Positions 56,101 to 64,000 of a DNA stretch of 64,000 nt are shown piece after piece; positions within the stretch are counted from its first letter, which is position 1; every line of letters begins with the position of its first letter. Source of the stretch: Micractinium sp. NFX-FRZ (Eukaryota; Chlorophyta; Trebouxiophyceae; Chlorellales; Chlorellaceae). Both the position numbers and the translations under genes were made by a program. Location of the stretch: the NCBI GenBank assembly GCA_029339195.1, contig JAPTJF010000261.1, positions 1 to 64,000 on the forward strand, in the 5' to 3' direction. Under the pieces are notes generated by a model. That model was not told the origin of the DNA, made no database searches, and saw only the letters and a program-made list of their open reading frames with translations.

Positions 56101-59100
56101 CCACTCGCCTGTGTGCTGTTGCCATCATCGCCTTTGCACCGCCCCTGTACTGCCTCTCCTGTGGGTACCGCAGGTACTTCCATGCGTACCGCATCGACCA
56201 CATCCTGGGCTTCTTGCGCACCTGACCTGCTGTACTGCCGTCTGTACTGCACCCCCTGTACTGCCTCGTCGTACCGCAGATACTTCCATGCGTACCGCAT
56301 CGACCACATCCTAGGCTTCTTCCGCATCTGGGAGATCCCGGGAGACTGCTGCTCAGGCATCCTCGGCCGCTTCCGCCCCTCAATACCACTCTCCCGGCAG
56401 GTGAGCCGTCACCGTGGTAACGTGGTTATGTGATACCGTGGTAATCTGTTAGTGCACAGCGGTCCAACATCCTACAGCAGGATGTGGGGCTGCACGGCAT
56501 CTGGGCAGTACGTGTGCCGCCGGCTGAGCACGTAGGCATCCAGGCTACCGGCACTTTGTGCACCTCGAGACTCACCGATGCACACTGGTTGTGCCAAATG
56601 CCCCTGCACAGGAGCTGGAGTCCCACGGCACTTGTGACACCTCCTCATCTGCAGACGTACTGATACAATCCCCCCTGGAGCTGGAGTTTCACAGCGCATT
56701 ATGCACCGATTGTATGCACACCGATTGTATGCACCGATTGCATGCACACCGATTGCATCCTGTTCCTCTGCACAGGAGCTGGAGTCCCACGGCATCTGGG
56801 ACTTTGACCGCCTCTGCCAGCCCTGGATCACCGACGAGGTGCGCCGACCACAACACAACTGGATGCACACTTGGGGGTTTGCTTATCTTGGGAGGCTGGC
56901 GGGGCCGGGGACAGATGGGGATAGGGTGGGGGGGGGGGGGAGGGAGGGGGGAACCTGGACCACTTAGGAGGTGTGCCGGGATCAATTCTGGTATGCCCAC
57001 GTGGGTTCTCATGTGAGGGTGCTCTTGTGTTGCTGGAGGATGGCGGTGCAGGTGCTGCGCAAGGCAGTTGGTACCGTCACGCTGTGCTGCGCTGAGCAAC
57101 TGCACATGCCTGTTCTGTCCCCGCGGCTGTGCCCGGTGTTGCGTGCGACACATGGCGCTGAGCTTGCGCCTCTCGACTCCATGCACCATTGCTCTGCTGA
57201 CGAGTCCCTTTCCTCCCTTGCAAGCAGGTGCTGCGCGAGGTGTTTGGCGCTGAGCTGGCGCCCGAGGTGGCGGCGCGCTACCTGCAGGAGCAGGCGGGCG
57301 GGCGGTACCGCTTCCGGCAGCAGTACGCCAGGTGGGCAGGGGCAGGCTTGCTGCGCTCCTGTGCGTGCTGTGCTGCAGCACTCATGTGCATCAAGCTTGC
57401 GGCTGGTGCCAGAGCGACCGCTGCCTCCCTCCCCCTACCCTTCCCCCACCCACCCACCTATACTGCGCAGCGAAAGCGCGCTGGCGACGGCGCCGCTGTG
57501 GCGAGGTCTGGCGGCAGATGCGGCACCTGAAGATGCAGAGGCGGTGCGGCGCGGGCTGCTGACGCTGCGGCAGAATGTGGTGCTGCTGCGGGATCCAGAG
57601 GACCCAGACGCCTTCTACCCGGTGAGTATAATGTGATGCCTACTTCGGTGATTGATTAGTGCTGCTGCTGCAAGCCGTGGTGCCGGTGCGGGACTTAAAC
57701 GGCCCAGAGGCCTTCGTTCTTGTGTTGCATGGGATTCACCCTGATCGAGAACTGCACGGGTGGATAGATAGGATTCAAGGCACAGCGAATTCTGATTGCC
57801 TGGTGCCGTACTGTTGCAAGATTTACACACGTGGTTACCTAGGATTCAAAGCACAGCAACGTTTAGTAAGGCCTGGTGCCTCACTGGTGCATTCCCATGA
57901 CCCCTCCCCTTCTCCCTCCACCCCACCCCACCCCGCAGCGCTTTGCCCTGCACACCACCAGCAGCTTCAAGTGCCTGGAGCTGCACTGGCAGGAGGAGCT
58001 GCAGCGGCTGCACAACGACTACTACCACCACAGACAGGTGGGTGACCCAGCGGTGGTGGCCGTGCAAGTACAAGTGCTTGCACAGCGGTGCTGTCGGCAC
58101 CGAATGCCTGCTTGAGCTGACTGCCCAAAACCGATGGTGGATGCGCAACATGACTGTTTGTTTCAGATTTGGCATTTGCTTTAGCTGAGTGCCTGCTTGC
58201 ATGATGGCACTGGGGACGAGGGCGGCAAGCGTGAAAGAGAGGGGAGGGCAAGAGGCACCACCAAGCAGGTGTGTTGACTCCCAGGGTGCCCCCTGAGCTC
58301 CCCTCCCCCCACCCGTTCATCTCCCGACTTGCCGCCCGCAGGACGCGCTGTGGCGGCAGCAAAGCCACCGCACGCTGCCGGCCCTGATGGGCGCAACCGA
58401 CATGCTGGTGGGTTGGGCCTCACACGCCTGCGCCTGCCAGCTGCCAGCCGCCCCCGCCTTGCTCGTGCAAGCATGCATGCAAGCAAGCAAGCATGCATGC
58501 CGGCATGCACGCGGGCCTCCACCCCCCACAGTGTTTGCTTCCGTGGCACAAGCAGTATTCCCCCAGACGTAGCGCCCTGCATACCATCTGCGTTATGCCC
58601 TCTCAGCTGCCTGCCCCTCCTGCCACGGCACCTGCCGCTGCCGCTGCTGCAGGTGTGCGGTGAGGATCTGGGCATGATCCCCGCCTGCGTGCACCCCGTC
58701 ATGGCTGAACTGGGCCTCATAGGTGTGTGGGCAGGGCACAAATGACTGTCTGTTCCTGCATGCCTCCGACATGAACGCATCATGGGTGTGCGAGGCGGCA
58801 ACACAGCCCACATGCTCTGCAGCCGTGTGGCAACTCCCTGCCCCTCGAGTGCCCCCTTCAGGCCCCAGCATGCACCCGGTTTGTTCAACACTGCACCCCG
58901 TTTCCTCCTCCCTCACCCCGCTCAGGCCTGCGCATACAGCGCATGCCGGCGGAAGAGAACATCCCTGCCTGCAGGGACCCCCGTTAACCCCTCCACGTTG
59001 CCACAATGCAACCTCCTGCCCACGAGTGCCCTTCACAGGCATCACTACGGCTTCCCTTCAACTCCGCAACTCCAATCTTCTTGCCATCCCCCCTGCTTGC

Positions 59101-60925
59101 AGGCCTGCGCATCCAGCGCATGCCGGCGGAAGAGAACGCGGCGTTTGGAGATCCGCTGGCCTACCCCTACATGACGGTAGCCTCCCCCTCCAGCCACGAC
59201 ACCTCCACCACCCGGGGCTGGTGGGAGGGCGACGCGCAGCGGCGGCAGGAGTTTTACGAGGAGGTGGGTGGGTGCGGCGGGGGCTGGGTTTGGGTGGAGA
59301 GGAAGGGCAGATGTGTGCCAAGGTTTGCTCCGTTTTCTTCCTGCTGATTGCTTTCTACCGCACCTTGCCGCATTTCAATACTACCTACGTACATATCATC
59401 ACCGGGCTACGGAACCTCCCCCGGCCCCCCGTTTCTTTTTTGCCGCCCGGAATCCCAAGTTTGATTTGCAGCCCCCTAATAGGGCAGTGGGCAGGGGTGG
59501 GGCAAGCAGGTGGCCCAGAGGATCGTGGAGGACGCCCTCCCTGCCGCCCTGTTCCGCTGGCTGCCTGCACCCCTTCGGCCCCACACCGCCCCACACCGCC
59601 ACTGACGCTCAAATGTGACCGCGCCCCCCCTCCCCTGCACCGCAGGTCCTGGGCGGCGAGGGCAAGGCGCCCGCTCAGTGCACGCCCGCCGTGCTGGAGC
59701 ACATCCTGCAGCAGCACATGGACAGCCCATCCCTGCTGGCCATCTTCCCACTACAGGTGCGCTGCGCCGTGCTGTGCTGCGCTGTGCTGTGCTGTGCTGT
59801 GGTCATGTGTACAGGACGTGGGTGCCTCCCGGTCTTCCAGCTGGCGTGGACATCCGTCAACGACCCTTCCTCACAACTTATGACCACGTGAAACGCTCCG
59901 CTCCGCCCCGCCCCCACCTCACCCCGACCGATGTGCAGGACCTGCTGCCGCTGTCGCCGCGCCTGCCCGACTGCCAGCCGGACAAGCAGCAGATCAACGA
60001 CCCCACAAACCCGCAGCACTACTGGCGGTGCGTTCCTGGCCCCAGCTGCTCCTTTGCTGCTTGCTGTTGGCGGGCGTGGGTGGGTGCATTAGGAATCGAG
60101 ACAGCAATGAATCCACAACCCGCGCCGTGGTATGCTCCACTGTTGATGTGTGTGCTCTCTCTGGGTTTGTTGAGTCCAAGCGCTGCGCAGCCCCAAGGCC
60201 TCTCTGTCTCTCTGCTCCCGCCCCTGCCCCCCCGCCCCTGTACCATGCCCGCACATCCGTGTGCCACGCACTGGCTGCGCTCGAGGCCCCTCAGGCCCAC
60301 TGTCTGGAGTGCCTTCCCGTGCTCGTGAGGCCCCCCATTTGCTGCAGCTCCCGACTGCACACACATCAGGACGTAGGCAGGCAGCAGAACCAGTACAACA
60401 GACCGCCGCCCCCTACTCCCCTGTATGCTTTGCTTGAGCCCTAACGTTTCCTGCACCCCTGGGTGCAGGTACCGGCTGCACGTGCGGCTGGAGGACATTC
60501 AGGAGGATGAAGACCTGCGCTGCCTCCTCACAGACATGCTGCAGGTGAGCAGAGCATGTGGTTCTGTGTTGTGTGTTTGTGTGTGTGTTCAGGAGGAGAA
60601 AGCGTGTCCAGGCGGGGATTGCCAGCATGGCTGCCTGCTCACAGACATGCCGCAGGTGCGGACAGTTGTTTGTGGCTGTGTGTTGTCAGCGGTGCTCTTC
60701 TCCTTTGCTGCTACTGCTAATGCTGCTGTTGCTGCTGCTGTGAATGGGACGCGTTGCTGCCTCAAAACGGGGTGCATCACAGCAGGTGCGTCACCAGCCG
60801 CCGCTGCCCGCCCTTGATGCCTGCCTCTCACATCCACGCATGCTGCCCGCCGTCGTGCTGTGCTGTGCTGTGCTGTGCTGCAGGCGGCGCAGCGGTACCA
60901 TGGAGCAAGCACCACGTCGTGCTAG
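50171..60925 (+). CDS. DPE2: 4-alpha-glucanotransferase DPE2 (cytosolic disproportionating enzyme)
   Basis: Transfers glucose from maltose to soluble heteroglycan in the cytosol during starch breakdown (GH77). Exons: 50171-50230, 50349-50410, 50699-50883, 51206-51368, 51662-51737, 52082-52129, 52424-52519, 52781-52905, 53067-53151, 53423-53537, 53772-53863, 54347-54451, 54654-54740, 54953-55103, 55368-55433, 55791-55911, 56280-56400, 56776-56838, 57228-57331, 57471-57621, 57939-58037, 58342-58407, 58653-58722, 59103-59263, 59646-59756, 59939-60027, 60469-60544, 60884-60925; 929 residues. Two CBM20 starch-binding domains (about 10-125 and 147-245; FGNWDVKK, LGNWQLQ) precede GH77. Catalytic residues by motif: Asp554 (YRIDHILGFF), Glu751 (CGEDLGMIP), Asp803 (SSHDTSTTRGWW). 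VDTWLGPKLFRMN then DPNGQNWGFPTYNW is typical of DPE2. The length is close to plant enzymes (about 950). No transit peptide. Many introns carry exon echoes. Confidence 0.97.
50958..51062 (+). repeat. Exon echo of DPE2 exon 3 end
   Basis: The intron carries gatggcctggaggacggggc (copy of the DPE2 exon sequence LEDGAI at about 50860-50883) and, further on, cttggagtgggccagcagcg (copy of VLKWASERH at about 50816-50845). It is a rearranged or two-step duplication of about 100-200 bp. Confidence 0.8.
54110..54285 (+). repeat. Two tandem echoes of DPE2 exon 12 start
   Basis: The acceptor/exon junction at 54341-54385 (ccgcaggccaagttgcgcat, then aaggtgtacgagctgcaggg) is preceded by two decayed copies at 54110-54160 and 54234-54285. 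The latter has an intact gccgcag/gcc acceptor and reads AKLRIAKEVYTCRG. Spacings are 125 and 109 bp. Confidence 0.9.
55677..55732 (+). repeat. Exon echo of DPE2 exon 16 start
   Basis: ttgtgcaggcgcccctccca and actttgacccctccagccag repeat the true acceptor and exon start (GAPPDYFDPNGQ) at 55783-55830. The copy reads GAPPNHFDPSSQTWVS-stop. Displacement is about 106 bp. Confidence 0.9.
56168..56224 (+). repeat. Exon echo of DPE2 exon 17 start, with intact acceptor and in-frame stop
   Basis: taccgcag/gtacttccatgcgtaccgcatc duplicates the true junction at 56272-56320 with few changes. Spliced from exon 16 it keeps phase, encodes YFHAYRIDHILGFLRT and then meets TGA at 56222. It is therefore a candidate poison exon. 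Displacement is about 106 bp. Confidence 0.9.
56601..56700 (+). repeat. Echoes of DPE2 exon 18 start
   Basis: cccctgcacaggagctggag and tcccacggca at 56601-56630 copy the acceptor/exon junction at 56766-56796. A shorter copy ggagctggagtttcacagcg lies near 56676. Short tgcaccgattgtatgcacac repeats follow at 56702-56760. Confidence 0.85.
57657..57722 (+). repeat. Exon echo of DPE2 exon 20 end
   Basis: The copy reads VVPVRDLNGPEAFV where the exon (57574-57621) encodes VVLLRDPEDPDAFYP. A second intronic repeat pair (aggattcaaggcacagc, 57769 and 57841) lies just downstream. Confidence 0.75.
58467..58508 (+). repeat. Palindromic GCATGCATGC/AAGC repeat
   Basis: gcatgcatgc occurs twice around an AAGC triplicate in a DPE2 intron. 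The arms are self-complementary. Confidence 0.85.
58923..58966 (+). repeat. Exon echo of DPE2 exon 24 start
   Basis: caggcctgcgcatacagcgc and atgccggcggaagagaacat copy the true acceptor/exon junction at 59100-59140 (GLRIQRMPAEENAA) with one difference in about 40 bases. The acceptor AG is kept and the frame is open for a stretch. Displacement is 177 bp. It could act as an alternative acceptor. Confidence 0.92.
59767..59802 (+). repeat. CTGTG repeat in DPE2 intron
   Basis: GCTGTGCTGTG-type units directly after the exon 25 donor. A second tract is at 60855-60881, right before the last acceptor. Confidence 0.9.
60585..60664 (+). repeat. Exon echo of DPE2 exon 27
   Basis: The copy contains ttcaggaggagaaagcgtgt and ctgctcacagacatgccgca, matching IQEDEDL and LLTDMLQ coding sequence at 60497-60544. 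It ends in cag/gtgcgg, an intact donor. Displacement is about 110 bp. Confidence 0.88.
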
Positions 60926-61667
60926 GCAGCAGCTGGGCCCTGCACATTGAGCCGGCACCGTGGCAGCACCGCCTGGGGTGCGGCTCACGTGCAGTCCCCA
61001 GCTGCAGCCCTCGGACTGTAACCTTGTCACCGCAGCGCGCCCTTACGACTGTTGGGCGCATGCAATGCACCCCCGCTGCACTGTCAGCGCTTTGTGCTTA
61101 CAGTAACACCTTGCATCCACTGCGCTCTGGTGAGTCCTGGCCTTAGTGATGCCCCGCTCAGCAGCCGCAGCAGATGACTGGGCCCCCGTGCCGCCTCCCC
61201 TCCCCGCTCCCTTCCCTGTATGCAACCCCGCCCGTCTTGTCCCCAGATCACAATGCGCTGACGCCGCTCCCCCAACGTATGCCCCTCTCGTGTCCGAACC
61301 AAGCCCCAGCCAGCGCCTCGCCTCCCATATGATTGATTGACCGATTGCATCCTCTCCCCTCCCTGCAACCCCTCTGTTTTCGCACCGTCCGCAACTTCCC
61401 ATGTGCCGCCCCTGTACCGCGAGTGGCACCCAGCCATGTGACCCCTTGTGCCGTCTGAGCGGCAGCCCGCAGACAATCCCACAGAGAGCCTAGCGCACTA
61501 ACAGTCTGTCGACGGGGTGGGGGTTAGAGCCCTCTTGCTGGGGCATTGCAAAGGGTTCACATCCGGCGGGCAACAGCGCTGGGCCCCTTCTAGAGAGAGG
61601 GACAGGGGAACTTTGTAGGGTTGGGGAGAGCCTGGGGCCGCGGGCCTTCCAACCGTGCTGTGGGCCG
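60926..61667. other. Convergent intergenic region DPE2/Ap4A phosphorylase
   Basis: 742 bp between opposed stop codons. TGTAA (plus) lies at 61017. A TTACA at 61098 is the nearest candidate signal for the minus gene, 566 bp past its stop. Nothing else was recognised. Confidence 0.6.
61017..61021 (+). terminator. Poly(A) signal TGTAA (DPE2)
   Basis: TGTAA 92 bp after the DPE2 stop at 60925. Confidence 0.75.
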
Positions 61668-63792
61668 CTACCACTGATAGCCGGTGGCTGTCAGGATGCT
61701 CATGGGGCCGCGCTCCGTCACATACTGCACCTCCTCCCGGCTCCGAACAAAGATGCTGCCCGCAAATGCCACCGAGTTGCAGCTGCATGAGGCCGGAAGG
61801 GGAGTGCGTGGGCGCAGGCGTGGGGAGGGGAGGGCGGGAGATGAGCAGTGACTTTGTGCATCGGGTGGCAGAGGTGCAGTGCGGGCCAGGTGAGGGAGGA
61901 GGAGGGCAAGGGTGGGCGGGAGGGCAAGCGTGGGCGGGAGATTGCCAGCTGGCTGGGGTGGCCGCCACAGCGCACGCCACATCAGCGGCGCAGCCAGCAC
62001 CAGCACTGCTTGCCTGCCTTGATTTTCCGACTGGCAAAAGGATAGCTTTTTCGCTGCTTTACATAACACCATAACTCCTGCTTGGAGAGTGTACACACCG
62101 TACTGCACACCCTGCAACGTACTCTGCACATTCCTGCAGCAAGCAGAGAGCCAACAGCGGCCTCACCTGACCGGGCCGTCGGCCTCTTGCCGCCGCGGCA
62201 CAACCATCATGAAATCTCGGGTGCAGACTGCAAGAAAGCAAATCAGACGCATACACATGAGAGACAGGCATGGGCAAGGTCGAGCACTGTGGAACGGTTT
62301 GTGGCAGCTGTTGGACGAGGCCGCCCGTGACTGCAGTACTGCCCAACGACCGCGCCAGGAGGCTGCAGCGGGGCATGCAGGCTTTGAGGCCATCGCGTGC
62401 GACACACAGCGCCAGCCGAGCAGACAAAGTCAACAATCGTTCGCAGCCACCCAGCCACTACCCATGTTGTGCGCCAGGCTGCTGCGTTTGGTGGATAAGC
62501 AAAGGCAACACGCCTCTAAAACACAACACGCCTCTGAAGCACAGGCACGCCACTCACCCATGTTGTAAGACAGGCTGCCGTCCCGGGGGCTCACCCCCGC
62601 CCGCCCCGTCTGTGCCTCCACAAACGAGCGGCAGCGAGCCATCAGCTGCCGGTACACGCCCTCCAGATACTCCCCAGCAGCCGGATCCACCGAACCTGCT
62701 GCCTCGGGAGCCGCTGCTGCTGCCCCCACTGCCTGCGGCGGTGGCACCTGTGCTGCTGCTGCCGCCGTCGCTGCCTGCTGCGCCTGCTGTGCCTGCCCGG
62801 GTGGCGCCAGGGTGGCAGCGAATGCGGCAAACGGAAGGTTGCGCAGCTCCGCGGGATGCCCCGCTGGACCTGCTGTGGTTGCTGCTGCGACGGCTGGCCA
62901 GATGGGTGGCCGTGCCAAGCTGCCATCACTGCTGCCGCTGCTGCTGCTGCCGCTGCAGCTGCAGCCGTCGAGAGGTAGCGGCACAATTTGCATGTGTTTG
63001 TGCGGCTGGCTGGCACCTGCACACAATTGGAGGGCGGAAGGCAAGTGTTGAGATGGAGTTGGAAGGGTGGAGGTGTGGGCGGGCAGCCGCCGCAGCACAG
63101 CAGAGGCAGCAGCAGCAGCAGACGCACCACAGGCGGCAGCAGCGGCGGGCAGCAGCAGCTGTAGCGTCCAGACACACAACGCAGCCAGCCGCTCCACCAA
63201 CCGCCCAACCGGTGGTGCATTCGAAACAACCAAACACAAGAGAAAACAAGCACCTGAGACGGGGCCGCAGTTGTAGAAGGCAAGCCCTCCATGCGGCATG
63301 GCCTGCAGGGGGGGTGAGCGGCACACGGCGGCAGGGCAGCATTGGCAGGCACGTGCCAAGCAGCTGACCTGGTCCGGCCAGAGCTCCCCGGTGCCAGCCC
63401 CCCACGCTTGCCCACACCGGCACCACTGCCCCACCTGGCGGCCCAATCCCCTGTCGCTAAGCTTACCGTGCCCTGCACTTCAAGCGCACCTGCAGTACCG
63501 CCCACGTGGCGGCCCAGTCCCCGGCATGCAAGCCATCCAGCGCTCCTTCACAAACACACACACACACTGAAAGTGGTGAACCCTCACCTGCAGTACCGCC
63601 CAAGTGACGGCCCAGCCCCCTGCCTAAAGTTTCCTTGACCTGCCCTGCACTTTAAGCTCACCTGCAGTACCGCCCACGTGGCGGCCCAGTCCCCGGCGTC
63701 CAGGTCATCCAGCTGCGATCGGAAGTCGGATGTGACCACCAGGCAGTGCCAGGGCACGATGTTGAACTTGTTGAGCAGCAGCACGTGGGAGG
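61668..63792 (-). CDS. Ap4A phosphorylase / ATP adenylyltransferase (APA family), 5' partial
   Basis: Cleaves diadenosine tetraphosphate with phosphate to ADP and ATP; HIT superfamily. Exons in transcript order: 63792-63662, 63302-63254, 63016-62558, 62227-62167, 61782-61668, giving about 271 residues. The first exon enters in phase 1, so the N-terminal part lies right of the window. Family marks in order: HVLLLNKFNIVPWHCLVVT, HGGLAFYNCGPVSGASQPHK followed by HMQIVPL. That is HxHxQ with the catalytic His, as in yeast Apa1/Apa2. A low-complexity Ala/Gln insert in the third exon is followed by YNMG, CTRDFMMVVPRR, then NSVAFAGSIFVR and the end GPMSILTATGYQW. The insert makes the protein longer than fungal relatives. 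Two copies of the first exon's end lie in the following intron. Confidence 0.92.
63461..63640 (-). repeat. Two tandem echoes of the Ap4A phosphorylase exon end
   Basis: The true exon/donor junction (63633-63716 on the plus map) is copied at 63461-63541 with only about five changes in 55 bases around cacctgcagtaccgcccacg. A more decayed copy lies at 63586-63625. Both keep the cag/gtg donor. The first copy appears recent. Confidence 0.93.
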
Positions 63793-64000
63793 CTGCGGGC
63801 AGGGAAGGGCAGGGAAGGGGTGGGGTGGGGAGGTGAAGGGGGATGTTACGTGCGGGGATGATGGCAGCTTGCGTCAGAGCAGGAGGTGGGGCAGGGAACA
63901 ACGCTGACGTGGCACGTGCATGCGAGTAGAGGTAGCGAAGGAGATTGAGCAGGGGCCAACCGCAGCAGCAAGACGCACGCGGATGGTGGTGGGTGGGGCA
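63793..64000 (-). other. Intron of the Ap4A phosphorylase gene
   Basis: No exon with the required phase is visible to the right edge. The acceptor used by the exon at 63792 is cccgcag on the minus strand. Confidence 0.6.

Noticed and set aside
62270..63367. A 365-codon plus-strand ORF
   Set aside because: Antisense to the Ap4A phosphorylase exon that encodes the HKHMQ motif.
1..64000. tRNA, rRNA or snRNA genes
   Set aside because: No tRNA T-loop plus acceptor pairing, no rRNA segment and no U1, U2 or U6 core was recognised on reading. A covariance-model search (tRNAscan-SE, Rfam) would be decisive; any high-scoring hit would overturn this.

Overview
The window looks like nuclear DNA of a GC-rich, intron-dense green alga. 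Chlorellaceae/Trebouxiophyceae is the best guess, by inference from gene content and style, because no species marker is present. Supporting signs are plant/algal proteins (DPE2 glucanotransferase, plant-type metaxin and TMEM50), about 117 inferred introns of roughly 50-600 bp with GT-AG or GC-AG ends, Ala/Gln-rich low-complexity protein segments, and TGTAA poly(A) signals of the chlorophyte type 45-625 bp after most stop codons. I saw no rRNA, tRNA, transposon ORF or CRISPR array. Exon models were built by hand from splice signals and reading phase; all complete models sum to whole codons.

Layout, left to right. 1-5971 (+): carotenoid cleavage dioxygenase, 5' end outside the window. 6612-10180 (+): Ser/Ala-rich coiled-coil protein of unknown function. 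10708-14508 (+): guanylate kinase that splices in phase into a DHRS11-like short-chain dehydrogenase (predicted fusion). 15532-20138 (+): secreted alpha/beta hydrolase. 21089-22625 (+): small unknown protein. 22912-30567 (-): 744-residue coiled-coil protein in 20 exons. 30789-35010 (-): RBBP5/Swd1, a COMPASS subunit. 35432-36366 (+): NDUFS5 of respiratory complex I. 37067-38703 (-): TMEM50-like membrane protein. 39371-40400 (-): 3' exons resembling the end of a GT90 glycosyltransferase. 41806-43221 (-): unknown coiled-coil protein. 43809-44761 (+): predicted membrane protein with an organelle-like N-terminus. 45321-47336 (+): CUE-domain protein. 47736-49944 (-): metaxin of the mitochondrial outer membrane. 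50171-60925 (+): DPE2 in 28 exons. 61668-64000 (-): Ap4A phosphorylase, 5' end outside the window.

These are housekeeping genes, not a functional cluster. Head-to-head pairs (RBBP5/NDUFS5, metaxin/DPE2, unknown/membrane protein) share short intergenic promoters. Tail-to-tail pairs have converging TGTAA/TTACA signals.

The most unusual property is a recurrent pattern I call exon echoes. In at least nine genes the introns hold decayed, same-orientation copies of the adjacent exon end and its splice site, usually displaced by about 75-180 bp and most often near 100-120 bp. Some loci carry two or three copies in tandem. They look like repeated short tandem duplications across exon/intron junctions, of which one copy stays the exon. 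A few copies are intact enough to act as alternative or poison exons, most clearly in DPE2. GC-AG introns are also frequent (7 of about 117).
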